A stretch of 33,109 nucleotides of DNA from Alphaproteobacteria bacterium (GTDB lineage: Bacteria > Pseudomonadota > Alphaproteobacteria > Paracaedibacterales > CAIOTO01). The stretch lies in contig CANLGW010000011.1 of assembly GCA_947490395.1 (NCBI GenBank), positions 1 through 33,109 on the forward strand, in the 5' to 3' direction. This document shows, piece by piece, positions 1 through 11,162 of the stretch. The first letter of the stretch is position 1. The number at the start of each line of letters is the position of its first letter. The translations under genes and the position numbers were made by a program. Below the pieces are notes generated by a model. That model searched no databases, was not told the DNA's origin, and worked only from the letters and a program-made list of their open reading frames with translations.

Positions 1-636
1 ATGGACGCTGAGATTCCTGATTATATTAGGAAAATGGGTATCACCCGTTGCACTGATTTTAGGGCACCCAGAGGATTTAATGACCCACATCCCATTTTGT
101 CATACCAACTTGATCCAGAATCTATTACAAAAATGAATGCACAGTATCAGGTAGCTAAGCAGGCAATAAAACAAGGGCAAAACCACCTTGCTATAAAAAT
201 ATTGTGGGATTTAGCAGAAAATGGATATGCACCTGCGAATATAGATCTCTCGAATGCTTTTGCGCATAGTGATTTAGAATTGCAACAAAATTCGCACTTA
301 GCAGACATTTTTATAGATAGGCCTCTTACAATCGAAGATATGAGAATAATACAAAAAAGCGTTCGGAATACATGGGAAAATAGAGAAACTATTCGTGAAG
401 AAATCCGCCAGGCACAGGAGCATTTTCGTGATTCTCTAAGGGCAAAATCACCATCAGAAACTAAAAAATCTGTTCACGATGATAACGACACAGCGGCGAC
501 TACACGTGATTCAGGAAGCTCCATAGAATCTGTCATAATAGAAACTAACACAGCTGTTTATTCACCTTTACAAGATGAAGCAAACCAAACACGTTCTGCA
601 TCACTTACCTCCCCCGCAAAAGAAAAGGATGATTAA
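1..636 (+). CDS. Sel1-like repeat protein, paralog A (true start probably upstream of the window)
   Basis: Near-identical to the mature part of the 852..1538 ORF. Sel1-like segment 'LAIKILWDLAENGYAPANIDLSNAF'. The first codon aligns with the Met just after the signal peptide of paralog B, so the signal peptide is probably cut off by the window edge. Confidence 0.75.
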   Translation: MDAEIPDYIRKMGITRCTDFRAPRGFNDPHPILSYQLDPESITKMNAQYQVAKQAIKQGQNHLAIKILWDLAENGYAPANIDLSNAFAHSDLELQQNSHLADIFIDRPLTIEDMRIIQKSVRNTWENRETIREEIRQAQEHFRDSLRAKSPSETKKSVHDDNDTAATTRDSGSSIESVIIETNTAVYSPLQDEANQTRSASLTSPAKEKDD

Positions 637-842
637 ACCTACAGAGAAATAGTAGCTAATTATCATGTAGGTACTTGAAACGTGGTGATAGAACTACAGG
701 TTTTGTAATGGTCTGCAGCACATGTACCACAAGATGTCCATGAGTTTCTAGCAGATAGCATCATTGATATTTGGTTTAAACAAGGAAGAATTTCTAATTG
801 GTGGAACCCTAAAACATTAAGTCAACTTGCACTTACACGGTG
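637..842 (+). pseudogene. Possible gene remnant between the Sel1-like paralogs
   Basis: After an in-frame stop the + strand reads 'WSAAHVPQDVHEFLADSIIDIWFKQGRISNWWNPKTLSQLALTR*', protein-like in composition, with no start codon. Confidence 0.35.
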
Positions 843-851
843 AATGTTAAA

Positions 852-1538
852 ATGAATAGAATCATAGTTTTCTTGCTTTTTTTGTTAGGTCTAAAGAGTA
901 TCAGCTATGCCATGGACGCTGAAATTCCAGATTATATTAGGAAAATGGGTATCACCCGTTGCACTGATTTTAGGGCACCCAGAGGATTTAATGACCCACA
1001 TCCCATTTTGTCATACCAACTTGACCCGGAATCTGTTGACGTAATGGATAAGCAGTACCAAGTCGCTATGCAAGCTGCAGAAGCACAACAAAACCACCTT
1101 GCTATAAAAATACTATGGGACTTAGCTGAAAATGGATATGCACCCGCAAATCGAGATCTTTCCAGAGCTTTTTTATATGGTAGACTAGACCTCAAAAAGA
1201 ATCATTATTTAACGGATATTTTTTCAAATCGACCTTGTACAAAAGAAGACATGATACGAATAAAAAGCGATGTATTGTACATGTGGGAAAATAGGGAAAT
1301 TATTCGTGAAGAAATTCGCCAGGCACAGGAGCATTTTCGTGATTCTCTAAGAGCAAAATCACCATCAGAAACTAAAAACGATGATAACGACACAGCAACA
1401 ACCACACGCGATTCAGGAAGCTCCATAGAATCTGTCATAATAGAATCTATCACAGCTGCTCACTCACCTTTGCACGATGAAGCAAACCAAACGCGTTCTG
1501 CATTGTTTACCTCCCCCGCAAAAGAAAAGGATGATTAA
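852..1538 (+). CDS. Exported Sel1-like repeat protein, paralog B
   Basis: N-terminal signal peptide MNRIIVFLLFLLGLKSISYA followed by MDAEIPDYIRKMGITRCTDFRAPRGFNDPHP, shared with paralog A. ATG at 852 preferred over GTG at 840. Confidence 0.75.
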   Translation: MNRIIVFLLFLLGLKSISYAMDAEIPDYIRKMGITRCTDFRAPRGFNDPHPILSYQLDPESVDVMDKQYQVAMQAAEAQQNHLAIKILWDLAENGYAPANRDLSRAFLYGRLDLKKNHYLTDIFSNRPCTKEDMIRIKSDVLYMWENREIIREEIRQAQEHFRDSLRAKSPSETKNDDNDTATTTRDSGSSIESVIIESITAAHSPLHDEANQTRSALFTSPAKEKDD

Positions 1539-1638
1539 TAAAAAAGCACTCCTATGCAAACAAAGAGAGTATCTTTTTAGTAATCGTTATGAAACATTAA
1601 CTTCCTGTTTTGTCAGACTCAAGCGTGATCGAATATAT

Positions 1639-1809
1639 AGCCATTTAACGTTAATTTAATTACGCTTTTGTCATGGCGAACCCCTGCAAGGGGTGTGTGG
1701 AGCCATCCAGTGACTAATATGATAAAATAACTGTTTTCCTGGATCACCCACGACTCTTACGAGGCTCGTGATGACTACTCATTTATACTCAAATTAACGT
1801 TAAACGGCT
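1639..1809. repeat. Palindromic intergenic element, copy 1
   Basis: Terminal inverted repeats AGCCATTTAACGTTAATTT (1639-1657) and AAATTAACGTTAAACGGCT (1791-1809), 18/19 complementary. Inner arms ATCCAG (1705-1710) and CTGGAT (1739-1744) share the same centre. Side hairpins ACCCCT-gca-AGGGGT (1680-1694) and CACGACTC-ttac-GAGgcTCGTG (1749-1770). Confidence 0.75.
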
Positions 1810-1831
1810 TATACATACAGATGGAGAACTG

Positions 1832-4123
1832 CTAAACTTTCTCCACAAAGTCCGCAATAATTTTCTTAAGACCACTGGTCTCAAACTGAATAAGCAACTT
1901 GTCGCCCTCAAACGCCAAAACAACCCCACCCCCAAACTTGGTGTGTATCACACAATCACCTGTTTTAAATGAATGTGTTGCTTGCATTGACTCTGCCACA
2001 GGCATACGTTGCTTCAATGCGTTTCCATAATTACTTTTCGGCACATAACTACTTTTATCCTGATAAAAATGTGCTTCACGCGATGCTGGGTTTGACCAGC
2101 TATTTTTATTATTGTGCACTGATAAATGACGTGACGTTACGGGTGCCATACCATGATGCGCATCCAAACCACTTGGATTTTGGTGTATAACAACATCCTC
2201 CGGGATTTCACGAATAAAACGGGATGGTTGTGCACTTTGCCACCCTTGTGGGGCACGGCGTTGATACGCATAGCTAATATTTACACGCACGCGTGCACGA
2301 CTCACACCAACATAGGCCAAACGCCGTTCTTCCTCTAACCCACTTCCATTGCTTTCAGCGAGTGCACGTGGATGTGGGAAGAGTCCTTCTTCCCACCCCA
2401 CCAAAAATACCGTATCAAATTCCAACCCTTTAGCTGCATGCAGGGTCATTAATGTCACCATATCATCCGTATTATCGGTATTCGCATCAAGAACTAAACT
2501 AACATGTTCCAAAAATCCGCCTAAGGTTTCAAACTGCGCAAGCGCTTGTACAAGTTCCTTTAGGTTTTCAAGGCGTCCCGCCGCGTCAGGTAATTTCTCA
2601 TTCAACCAAATACCCGTATATCCCGACTCATCCAACATAATCTGAATAACATCAACATGCGACTGCGCCTGCAATGCATTTCTCCAACGATCAAGATCAT
2701 CAAAAAACTGACGAAGTGCTGTCCGCGCCTTTGTTTGCAATGGAATATCATTCGTACTTTGTTCAATTATAAAACGTGCAGCCTTTGGCAATGATATCCC
2801 CTGCGCACGCGCAAAGGCATGCAAACGCTGCAACGTTGTATCACCAATCCCACGACGCGGTAAATTAATAATACGTTCAAATGCCAACCCATCATCAGGC
2901 TGAACAAGCAACCGCACATAAGCAAGCGCGTCTCTAATTTCTTGACGCTCATAAAACCGAGGCCCACCAATCACACGATATGGAATCGCCATACGCATAA
3001 AGCACTCTTCAAATTCACGTGTCTGAAAGCTGGCGCGCACCAAAATTGCCATTGAATTAAGCCGTTCCCCATTTCGTTGAAACGCTTCAATTTTATCGCC
3101 AATATAATGCGCCTCTTCAGCACTATCATAAGTACCGCGAATATGAATGGATTCACCGCCAGTTTTTTCCGTCCATAATGTCTTTCCATAACGATCACGG
3201 TTATGTGAAATCAAACCACTTGCTGCTTTCAAAATAGGGGCTGTCGAACGATAATTTTGCTCTAACCGAATAAGAACTGCACCTGGAAAATCTTTTTCAA
3301 ATCGGAGGATATTACCAACCTCTGCCCCACGCCATCCGTATATGGATTGATCATCATCACCAACACAGCAAATATTACGTGTCCCATCGGCAAGCAACCG
3401 AAGCCATAAATATTGCGCACTATTCGTGTCTTGATACTCATCAACCAGCACGTAATGAAACTGCTGTTGATAGTAGGCTAAAATAGCAGGATTGCCCTGA
3501 AAAAGAACCAAATTGTAGAGAAGCAAATCACCAAAATCTGCCGCATTTAAAATACGTAAACGCTCTTGATAATCACTATAAAGCTTTGCCACTACAGAGT
3601 TTTCATAAGAACTTGCCTTATCTGACGTGATGCCCTTATCTTTCAGCCGATTAATGGCTGAGGCAATCATACGTGGCGGGAATTGCTTATCATCTAGCCC
3701 TTCAGCCTTTACCAACTGTTTAATCAAACGAAGCTGATCATCACTATCCAGAATCGTAAAATTAGGTTGTAAACCAACAACCTCAGCATGCCTTCGCAAA
3801 ATTCGAACGGCAATCGAATGAAAGGTTCCGATCCACATGCTGTCAACAGGACGACCAAGCAACTTTGAAATCCGTTCACGCATTTCAAACGAGGCTTTAT
3901 TGGTAAACGTCACCGCTAAAATTTGTTGCGGATGGACATAGTTATTATGGAGAATATACGCAATACGCGTCGTAAGAACACGGGTTTTACCCGTACCAGC
4001 ACCTGCCAAAACCAGCAAAGCACCATCAACACACTCAACAGCTTTACGCTGTAATGTATTTAATGTATCAAGATAAGACGAGCCGGCAGTCAGAGCCACT
4101 GAGGATGCAACTGCCATGTTCAT
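1832..4123 (-). CDS. uvrD: UvrD/PcrA-type superfamily 1 ATP-dependent DNA helicase
   Basis: Walker A 'VLAGAGTGKTRVLTTRI', 'VDEYQDTNSAQY', 'VGDDDQSIYGWRGA', 'TLMTLHAAKGLEFDTVFLVGWEEGLFPH'. Confidence 0.95.
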   Translation of the reverse strand: MNMAVASSVALTAGSSYLDTLNTLQRKAVECVDGALLVLAGAGTGKTRVLTTRIAYILHNNYVHPQQILAVTFTNKASFEMRERISKLLGRPVDSMWIGTFHSIAVRILRRHAEVVGLQPNFTILDSDDQLRLIKQLVKAEGLDDKQFPPRMIASAINRLKDKGITSDKASSYENSVVAKLYSDYQERLRILNAADFGDLLLYNLVLFQGNPAILAYYQQQFHYVLVDEYQDTNSAQYLWLRLLADGTRNICCVGDDDQSIYGWRGAEVGNILRFEKDFPGAVLIRLEQNYRSTAPILKAASGLISHNRDRYGKTLWTEKTGGESIHIRGTYDSAEEAHYIGDKIEAFQRNGERLNSMAILVRASFQTREFEECFMRMAIPYRVIGGPRFYERQEIRDALAYVRLLVQPDDGLAFERIINLPRRGIGDTTLQRLHAFARAQGISLPKAARFIIEQSTNDIPLQTKARTALRQFFDDLDRWRNALQAQSHVDVIQIMLDESGYTGIWLNEKLPDAAGRLENLKELVQALAQFETLGGFLEHVSLVLDANTDNTDDMVTLMTLHAAKGLEFDTVFLVGWEEGLFPHPRALAESNGSGLEEERRLAYVGVSRARVRVNISYAYQRRAPQGWQSAQPSRFIREIPEDVVIHQNPSGLDAHHGMAPVTSRHLSVHNNKNSWSNPASREAHFYQDKSSYVPKSNYGNALKQRMPVAESMQATHSFKTGDCVIHTKFGGGVVLAFEGDKLLIQFETSGLKKIIADFVEKV

Positions 4124-4128
4124 CCCTG

Positions 4129-4356
4129 TTATTTACTAAGACCAAAATTCTGGAAACGTTTAGCAAACTTACTAATTTGACCACCTGTATCCATCAAACG
4201 ATGACCAGCGCCTGTCCATGCTGGATGCGACAATGGATCAATATCCAAACGCATTGTATCACCTTCTTTACCCCATGTTGTGCGAGTATTGAATGACGTA
4301 CCATCGGTAAAAACAACAGTTATCCCATGGTATTCAGGGTGAATTCCTTCTTTCAT
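4129..4356 (-). CDS. rpmE: 50S ribosomal protein L31
   Basis: [49 protein letters not shown]. Internal ATG at 4356 chosen; stop lies 5 bp before the uvrD start. Confidence 0.92.
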   Translation of the reverse strand: MKEGIHPEYHGITVVFTDGTSFNTRTTWGKEGDTMRLDIDPLSHPAWTGAGHRLMDTGGQISKFAKRFQNFGLSK

Positions 4357-4459
4357 AATACGACTTCTTAAAATAAAAAACTTGATTGAACTATAGCCCA
4401 TATTAAGGTGTAAATGCAAGTGCTTGTTTTGCCTAAACACGACTCTTATACGAATACTT

Positions 4460-6448
4460 TCACAAAAAATTCAGTGGATCCACATCAATATGAATCGTGA
4501 CATCTGCTGGTATTTTAATACCCGAAAGCCATTCCTTCGTAAAGGCTTGCAGATTTTGCTGACGATTCCCACGAATCAAAAAATGCATACGGTAACGTGA
4601 TCGCAATCGATAAAGCGGCGATGGTGATGGCCCAAGCACATCAATTGTATCAGTTAATGGAATCACCCGCGCTAATTGCCTACACACATCAGCCACACGA
4701 TTTTCATGCAATGATGATAAGGTAATTGAAATCAATCGAGCAAATGGGGGCATAGAAAGCATTTCACGTTCAACAAGCTCAGCCTCATAAAATGCATCAC
4801 GATCATGACGTTGCAAAGCCTTATAAAGAGGATGCTCAGGCTCACGCGTTTGCACCATCACAACCCCTTTTTGTTTTGCCATGCGCCCCGCACGACCACC
4901 AACCTGAGATAATAATTGAAATACTTTTTCAGCGGCACGCAAATCCAACTGATAAAGCCCACGATCAGCATCCAAAACACCAACGCACGTTAATTTAGGA
5001 AAATGATGCCCCTTTGCCAAAACTTGCGTACCAATAATAATGTCAATATGTCCATCTTCGATACTTTGAAACATCGCACGTGATGTTTCGGGGTGTGTAA
5101 GTGTATCACTCGATACCAACAAAATACGCGCATCAGGAAATAATTGCTTGACCTTTTCCTCCACTTTTTCAATACCAAGACCCACATCTTTTATAACCGT
5201 ACCATTGCACGCTGGGCATTCCTCTGGGCGTTTCGTTTCAAAACCACAATAATGACATAAGATTATTTGTCGATTACGATGTACTGTTAAATCCACATGG
5301 CACCCAGGGCATTGCCAATGATGTCCACAGCCAAAACAGGTAAGAAGCGTTGAAAAACCACGACGATTCAAAAAAAGAAGACTTTGTTCACCGGCAGTAA
5401 GGCGTTCGTTAATCGCATCACATATAGGTTGTGTAATAATCGTATTAGGGTATTGTTTTCGATCAATTATGTGCACCGTTGGCATTTCGGCCGTTCCATA
5501 ACGTTCCTTTAATTTCAAGTGATGATAACGACCATTTTTAATATTTGCATACGTTTCAAGAGATGGCGTTGCCGAAGCAAGAACAATCGGAAATGATTCA
5601 TGCTTTGCGCGCCAAATCGCCATATCACGTGCATTATAGGCGCCCTGTTCGTCTTGTTTATACGACGTATCATGCTCTTCATCGACCACAATCAACCCTA
5701 AATTCTGAATAGGCAAAAACAAAGCAGACCTGGCTCCTAAAATAACAGCAGAACCAGGTTGTTGGATGATCTTCCATATTTTACGCTTATGCGCAGGCGT
5801 AATATCACTATGCCATATAAAGGGTGGTGCCCCAAACGTTGCCGTGAAACGCGCAACAATTGCCTGTGTCAACGCTATTTCAGGAAATAAAACAAGCACT
5901 TTTTTGCCTGCATTTAATACGGCTTGGATAGAGGCAAAATAAACCTCCGTCTTACCAGCGCCTGTCACACCATCCAGTGCATAAACATTGAAATACGAAA
6001 GCGTCTGTGTGATCGCTTCAAAGGCTATTTGCTGATCAGCATTCAAAGCAATCTCTTTGAATACATATGTAGGTAACAACGGTATGGTATCTTGCTTTAA
6101 AATAGCATCCAATTTTAAAGTGATGCACATCTTTAGCACACAGCCAACAGAAATCATCGTGTATTGCGCTGCATTTTCAATAAATGTTAAAAAATTAGGT
6201 GTCATCTGATAAGGCAAAATGGTTTGAATTTCCTTAAGCGCCCCCTCATATGCATGCACTTTACCTGATTGTGCAATAACACCTACTATACGCTTATTTC
6301 GAAAGGGAATTTCAACCAATTGCCCCACACAAAGCCCTGCTTGCCCAAGGTAAGTCAGTGGAAAATTAATACCTGCTGTTATTAAAACAGTATACGGTAT
6401 AAACACATCAGATCGATTCTCACTAACGAAAGGCAGCATCTTTTTCAA
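4460..6448 (-). CDS. priA: Primosomal protein N' (replication restart helicase PriA)
   Basis: '[14 protein letters not shown]', '[12 protein letters not shown]', paired zinc-binding cysteines '[17 protein letters not shown]...[17 protein letters not shown]', '[11 protein letters not shown]'. Confidence 0.95.
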   Translation of the reverse strand: MKKMLPFVSENRSDVFIPYTVLITAGINFPLTYLGQAGLCVGQLVEIPFRNKRIVGVIAQSGKVHAYEGALKEIQTILPYQMTPNFLTFIENAAQYTMISVGCVLKMCITLKLDAILKQDTIPLLPTYVFKEIALNADQQIAFEAITQTLSYFNVYALDGVTGAGKTEVYFASIQAVLNAGKKVLVLFPEIALTQAIVARFTATFGAPPFIWHSDITPAHKRKIWKIIQQPGSAVILGARSALFLPIQNLGLIVVDEEHDTSYKQDEQGAYNARDMAIWRAKHESFPIVLASATPSLETYANIKNGRYHHLKLKERYGTAEMPTVHIIDRKQYPNTIITQPICDAINERLTAGEQSLLFLNRRGFSTLLTCFGCGHHWQCPGCHVDLTVHRNRQIILCHYCGFETKRPEECPACNGTVIKDVGLGIEKVEEKVKQLFPDARILLVSSDTLTHPETSRAMFQSIEDGHIDIIIGTQVLAKGHHFPKLTCVGVLDADRGLYQLDLRAAEKVFQLLSQVGGRAGRMAKQKGVVMVQTREPEHPLYKALQRHDRDAFYEAELVEREMLSMPPFARLISITLSSLHENRVADVCRQLARVIPLTDTIDVLGPSPSPLYRLRSRYRMHFLIRGNRQQNLQAFTKEWLSGIKIPADVTIHIDVDPLNFL

Positions 6449-6920
6449 TATTTTGTGCTAATTGTCGCTCCCAACGCGCGCCATTATCAAGTAATTTTTC
6501 TTTCGTGTAAAGAAGTTCGGCATGGGTTTCAGTTGCAAATTCAAAATTTGAGCCCTGAACAATGGCATCGACAGGACATGCTTCTTGACATAACCCACAG
6601 TAAATACATTTTGTCATATCAATATCATAACGTGTTGTACGGCGGCTACCATCGCTTCGTTCTTCGGCTTCAATTGTAATAGCCTGAGCAGGGCAAACAG
6701 CTTCACATAATTTACAGGCAATACACCGTTCCTCCCCACTTTCGTATCGACGGAGCGCATGCTCACCCCGAAAACGCGGACTAATCGGTGCCTTTTCAAA
6801 AGGATACTGAATCGTCACTTTTTTCTTAAAAAAATAATGCAACGTTTTAGCAAATCCCTTAATGATTTCAGTCAAAAACCAACTTTTAAAGGCAAGACGT
6901 AAAATACCCCACTTTTTCAT
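6423..6920 (-). CDS. nuoI: NADH-quinone oxidoreductase subunit I
   Basis: Two 4Fe-4S motifs: '[16 protein letters not shown]' and '[16 protein letters not shown]'. Start at [15 protein letters not shown] (6920), just downstream of nuoH. Confidence 0.93.
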   Translation of the reverse strand: MKKWGILRLAFKSWFLTEIIKGFAKTLHYFFKKKVTIQYPFEKAPISPRFRGEHALRRYESGEERCIACKLCEAVCPAQAITIEAEERSDGSRRTTRYDIDMTKCIYCGLCQEACPVDAIVQGSNFEFATETHAELLYTKEKLLDNGARWERQLAQNIEKDAAFR

Positions 6921-6922
6921 CG

Positions 6923-7933
6923 TTAAAGTGTTCCTTTCAACATAACGCACAACGCAACCACAACAACACCCACAAGGCTTAGTGGCAAAAAAACTTTCCA
7001 ACCTAAACGCATCAATTGGTCATAGCGGTAACGCGGCAATGTGGCACGTGTCCATAAAAAAATAAATAAAAACACACAAATTTTTCCTAAAAACCAAATA
7101 AAACCTGGCACCCAATCAATCAATGAATGGTTAAAAGGTGCCAACCAACCGCCTGCAAATAAAATGGTACACATCGCACTCATCAAAATCATGTTAGCAT
7201 ATTCACCTAAGAAAAAGAGTGCAAACGGAAAAGCTGAATATTCCACATGATAACCTGCGACAAGCTCTGCCTCAGCCTCTGGCAAATCAAATGGTGTACG
7301 GTTTGTTTCCGCCAAACATGAAATGAAAAACATAATAAACAAAGGAAAAAGCTTAATCGCATACCAACAGTGTGCTTGCTCCATCACAATCCTTGAGAGA
7401 TTAAGTGAACCAGAGCAAAGCAATACACACACGAGGATAAGCCCTATCGACACTTCATAAGATATCATTTGTGCGGCAGATCGCAGCGCCCCTAAAAAGG
7501 CATACTTTGAATTACTCGACCAACCCGCAATAATAATACCATAAACACTAAGTGACGACACCGTTAATATGTATAAAACCCCCATATTAATATCAGAGAA
7601 AACCCAACCAGGCGCGAAGGGAATCACTGCCCATGCAGCAAGGCTTAAGCTAAACAACAAAACAGGTGCTACCAAGAATAACAACTTATTAGCAGCCATA
7701 GGGATGATGGTTTCTTTATGCAACAATTTAATACCATCGGCAATTGGTTGCAAAAGACCAAACGGACCCACAACTGTTGGACCAAGGCGTAATTGCATAT
7801 ACCCAATCACTTTGCGCTCAGCCAATGTCAAATAGGCAACCCCTAAAAGAAGCGCCACCATCAACAAGATGGCTTTAAACCCAATAATAGAAAGTGTTAT
7901 AATATACCCTAATAATTCATTAAGCAACGGCAT
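6923..7933 (-). CDS. nuoH: NADH-quinone oxidoreductase subunit H
   Basis: '[37 protein letters not shown]', '[25 protein letters not shown]'. Confidence 0.95.
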   Translation of the reverse strand: MPLLNELLGYIITLSIIGFKAILLMVALLLGVAYLTLAERKVIGYMQLRLGPTVVGPFGLLQPIADGIKLLHKETIIPMAANKLLFLVAPVLLFSLSLAAWAVIPFAPGWVFSDINMGVLYILTVSSLSVYGIIIAGWSSNSKYAFLGALRSAAQMISYEVSIGLILVCVLLCSGSLNLSRIVMEQAHCWYAIKLFPLFIMFFISCLAETNRTPFDLPEAEAELVAGYHVEYSAFPFALFFLGEYANMILMSAMCTILFAGGWLAPFNHSLIDWVPGFIWFLGKICVFLFIFLWTRATLPRYRYDQLMRLGWKVFLPLSLVGVVVVALCVMLKGTL

Positions 7934-10001
7934 CGTGTGAACGTCCTTTATTCAAAATTTCATGCACACATGCGGCCATTGTTTTTGAATGCCGCGTTAT
8001 AGGACATGTCATATAAAAATTATCAATTGGATAAGCAAATGCCATTTTATCAAGAACACCACGATACGTAGGGAGATCAGACCATAAAGACGGCGCCACA
8101 CAATCAATATCAACCATAAAAGAGTAGGCACTTTCAAGATGTGCAACCAAATCAGTATACGTGTTAAAGGGAAGTGGGCACTCTAACACATTAGATAATG
8201 CACGAATGATTGACCAATCTACCTTTGCCTGACCTGGTGGGCTGATCGCGGCATAACTCCGTTGCACACGCCCTTCCGTATTTACATAAAGTGCATCTTT
8301 TTCTGTGTAAGCGGCACCTGGCAAAATAACATCCGCACGATGGGCACCTTGATCACCATGATGCCCCTGATAAATCACAAATGCATCCCCAAAAGCACGT
8401 GCTTCAATTTCATCGACACCATATGCATAGACAGCTTTGATTGTACCCTCTTGACAACTTTTTAAAATCTTATTTGTTGAAAAACCATCATTTTTGGGGA
8501 CAAACCCAACATCCATTGCCCCTACGCGCCCTGCGGCTGTATGCAGGACGTTATACCCATTCCAGTAGGTATCTGTGTTTTCTTGAATAAAGGCTGGATA
8601 CGTATGTAGTAATTTTTGCACAAGCGTCATAAAAGCAAGTGTATCCGTTCGTGTAAAACATGACTGCCCCAAAATCACAACTGGACGAAACGCTGTTTTT
8701 AACGCAGTCGCAAAAGCGTGCGTACCATCAATAAGACTATTTAAGGCATCAAGAGTTGTACCGATCGACGCATAAGGGTATGTCAAATCAGTAGAATCGC
8801 CAATCATACCAATAGAAAGTGCTCCACGCATATAACGTTTACGAATACGCGCATTAATAAGCGGCGCTTCGTGTCGTGGATTTGTGCCAATCAGCAAAAT
8901 AGCATCAGCTTCCTCAAGTCCTTGAATTGTCGTATTGAATCGATAATGGACGCGATTCTCATAAGGGAGCAACGCCCCATCTTGACGGCAATCTCTGTGC
9001 GGTGATCCGAGTCGATCAAGCAATAATCGTAACGCATAAACAGACTCAACATCAACCAAATCACCCACAAGGCCTGCAATTTCTTCACCTTCTAAAAAAC
9101 TAAACGTATGTCGAATATGATCAAACGCTTCGTCCCAGGTACAAGGTATTAATTTACCATCAATACGGCGATAAGGTTGATCCAAACGTTGAGACGTCAA
9201 CCCATCGCAGGCAAAACGTGTACGATCAGATAACCATTCTTCATTCACAGCTTCATTCAAACGAGGCAAAATACGCATCACCTGATTGCCACGTGAATCA
9301 ATGCGAATGTTTGATCCAACAGCATCCAACACATCAATACCATCTGTTTTTTTAAGTTCCCATACACGTCCATGAAACGCATACGGTTTATTGGTAAGCG
9401 CACCAACTGGACATATATCAATCATATTCCCTGACAATTCAGAAACAACTGCACTTTCAAGTGTCGTAATTTCCATATGTTCACCGCGGTGCAACGTGCC
9501 AACTTCAGGCACACCTGCAATTTCATTTGCAAACCGAATACAACGCGTGCAATGAATACAACGATTCATCATTGTTTTAATGAGCGGCCCCATATACTTT
9601 TCAGGCACCGCACGTTTATTTAACTCAAAACGGCTAACCCCACGACTGTAATTAAGCGTAATATCCTGCAAATCGCATTCGCCGCCTTGATCACAAATTG
9701 GACAATCAAGTGGATGATTGATCAATAAAAATTCAAGCACCCCTTTGCGTGCTTTTTCCACCATAGGGGATTTTGTATACACAACCATACCATCACTTAC
9801 AGGCATTGCACAGCTAGCAACGGGTTTAGGCGCCCTCTCAACTTCAACGAGGCACATACGGCAATTACCCGCGATCGGCAAACGTGGATGGTAACAAAAA
9901 ACTGGAATTTCAATATGAAGATCTTCACATGCCTGCAGAACGGTTGTTCCTTCAGGAACTTCAATGGACTGCCCATCAATTGTCAAGCGAATCATTTGCA
10001 C
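7920..10001 (-). CDS. nuoG: NADH-quinone oxidoreductase subunit G
   Basis: N-terminal 2Fe-2S ferredoxin 'CRMCLVEVE', '[18 protein letters not shown]', '[11 protein letters not shown]', molybdopterin-oxidoreductase-like domain. Confidence 0.95.
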   Translation of the reverse strand: MQMIRLTIDGQSIEVPEGTTVLQACEDLHIEIPVFCYHPRLPIAGNCRMCLVEVERAPKPVASCAMPVSDGMVVYTKSPMVEKARKGVLEFLLINHPLDCPICDQGGECDLQDITLNYSRGVSRFELNKRAVPEKYMGPLIKTMMNRCIHCTRCIRFANEIAGVPEVGTLHRGEHMEITTLESAVVSELSGNMIDICPVGALTNKPYAFHGRVWELKKTDGIDVLDAVGSNIRIDSRGNQVMRILPRLNEAVNEEWLSDRTRFACDGLTSQRLDQPYRRIDGKLIPCTWDEAFDHIRHTFSFLEGEEIAGLVGDLVDVESVYALRLLLDRLGSPHRDCRQDGALLPYENRVHYRFNTTIQGLEEADAILLIGTNPRHEAPLINARIRKRYMRGALSIGMIGDSTDLTYPYASIGTTLDALNSLIDGTHAFATALKTAFRPVVILGQSCFTRTDTLAFMTLVQKLLHTYPAFIQENTDTYWNGYNVLHTAAGRVGAMDVGFVPKNDGFSTNKILKSCQEGTIKAVYAYGVDEIEARAFGDAFVIYQGHHGDQGAHRADVILPGAAYTEKDALYVNTEGRVQRSYAAISPPGQAKVDWSIIRALSNVLECPLPFNTYTDLVAHLESAYSFMVDIDCVAPSLWSDLPTYRGVLDKMAFAYPIDNFYMTCPITRHSKTMAACVHEILNKGRSHDAVA

Positions 10002-10226
10002 GTTGTTCTGTCACATTTTAGAAAATACTATGACCAGTCTAGACATTTCTTTTGATGATGTCTTTTAAAATTCGATTCAATCAGACAGAAATATAAACAC
10101 ACAATACAAGACAACCATGAGATCACCGTTTCACGTGCCACGGCATAGCCTCAAACAGTCGCAAAAGAACACAGGAAGAACATGTTGGAAAAGGTGTAGG
10201 GAAGATACGCACCGCAACCCCCGCTT

Positions 10227-10247
10227 TCCGCGGACATAATCCGCGGA
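10227..10247 (-). terminator. Candidate hairpin downstream of the PTP-like phosphatase gene
   Basis: Two copies of self-palindromic TCCGCGGA (10227-10234, 10240-10247) separated by 5 nt; no strong T tract. Confidence 0.35.
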
Positions 10248-10266
10248 GCTTAATATCAATACTTTC

Positions 10267-11130
10267 CTATGATCTAATTTGATCAAAAACATCCTTTAAC
10301 ACTTTTACGCGATCAAGTGTAGCTTTGTGACGCTCAGGTCTTTCAGGCAATTCTTTTAAATTCTTCCCGCCCACTTTATATTGACGATCCAAAATCTCAT
10401 CAAACGACCGATTGTTATGCTGCAACATATCCAAAATTGCCATAAACGAAGTTGTACGTCCATTACCAGCACGGCAGTGTAAGTGAATCCATGTCCCTTT
10501 TGGCAAACTTTGCGCAAAATTAATAAACGACTTTATATAGTCAAGATCTGGCGGATAGTGATCCGTCAATGGAAGACGCCAATACTGCACACCATAATGT
10601 TTCGCCAACTCTGCTTCTGTTCGAAGAATCGGGTTTTCCATCAAAACAGGCGCTTTGAGTTTTCGTTTATGTTTATCATGCTTTGCTGCCAAACCTTGTT
10701 TCATCCGTTCGGCATGTTTTACTTTACGTGCTTCAAGTTTAATTTCATCCAATTTACGCGGCGTAATAACAAAAGACTTGCTTCTTTCAAGAACTTCTTT
10801 AATTTTTGCCTCACTATCAGATTGATATTTCTTTGACGGATTTTCATGACGATCTGTTACCGTGAATGGCACACCATTTGCATAAAAATGAGCTTCTTCA
10901 CGAAGATCAACCACCACAATATTTGAGGGGTGAATCTTATAACGTTGCACAATCTCATTCAAAATCAAGGCAAATTGATCCTCTGAAAATTGCCCACTTG
11001 CAGATGCATTTAAATCAGACACAAAGCGCAATTTAGGAATTTTATCCACAGGTCTATGATCGTTTTCATTATAGGCTGCAAAACACTGACATACAGTTAA
11101 AAGTGATGCTAATACTATCTTTTTATACAC
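10267..11130 (-). CDS. Secreted protein tyrosine phosphatase-like phosphatase (PTP-like/cysteine phytase family)
   Basis: Signal peptide MYKKIVLASLLTVCQCFAAY; 'VVDLREEAHFYANGVPF'; P-loop 'HLHCRAGNGRTTSF' (HCx5R, HCxxGxGRT form). Confidence 0.8.
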   Translation of the reverse strand: MYKKIVLASLLTVCQCFAAYNENDHRPVDKIPKLRFVSDLNASASGQFSEDQFALILNEIVQRYKIHPSNIVVVDLREEAHFYANGVPFTVTDRHENPSKKYQSDSEAKIKEVLERSKSFVITPRKLDEIKLEARKVKHAERMKQGLAAKHDKHKRKLKAPVLMENPILRTEAELAKHYGVQYWRLPLTDHYPPDLDYIKSFINFAQSLPKGTWIHLHCRAGNGRTTSFMAILDMLQHNNRSFDEILDRQYKVGGKNLKELPERPERHKATLDRVKVLKDVFDQIRS

Positions 11131-11162
11131 GTTATATTCCTCCTGAAATATATTAATAATAA

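Noticed and set aside
932-1453. Minus-strand ORFs 932..1195 and 1205..1453
   Set aside because: Antisense to the Sel1-like gene, with no recognisable motifs; shadow ORFs.
1477-1659. 60-aa + ORF overlapping the end of the Sel1-like gene
   Set aside because: Runs into the left arm of palindromic element copy 1; no RBS or protein-like pattern.
1969-3444. Several ORFs of 60-98 aa inside uvrD on both strands
   Set aside because: Alternative frames of a clearly identified helicase.
4792-5187. ORFs inside priA
   Set aside because: Alternative-frame shadows of priA.
10483-10836. 117-aa + ORF opposite the PTP-like phosphatase
   Set aside because: Antisense; Phe/Cys-rich composition typical of a reverse-complement frame.
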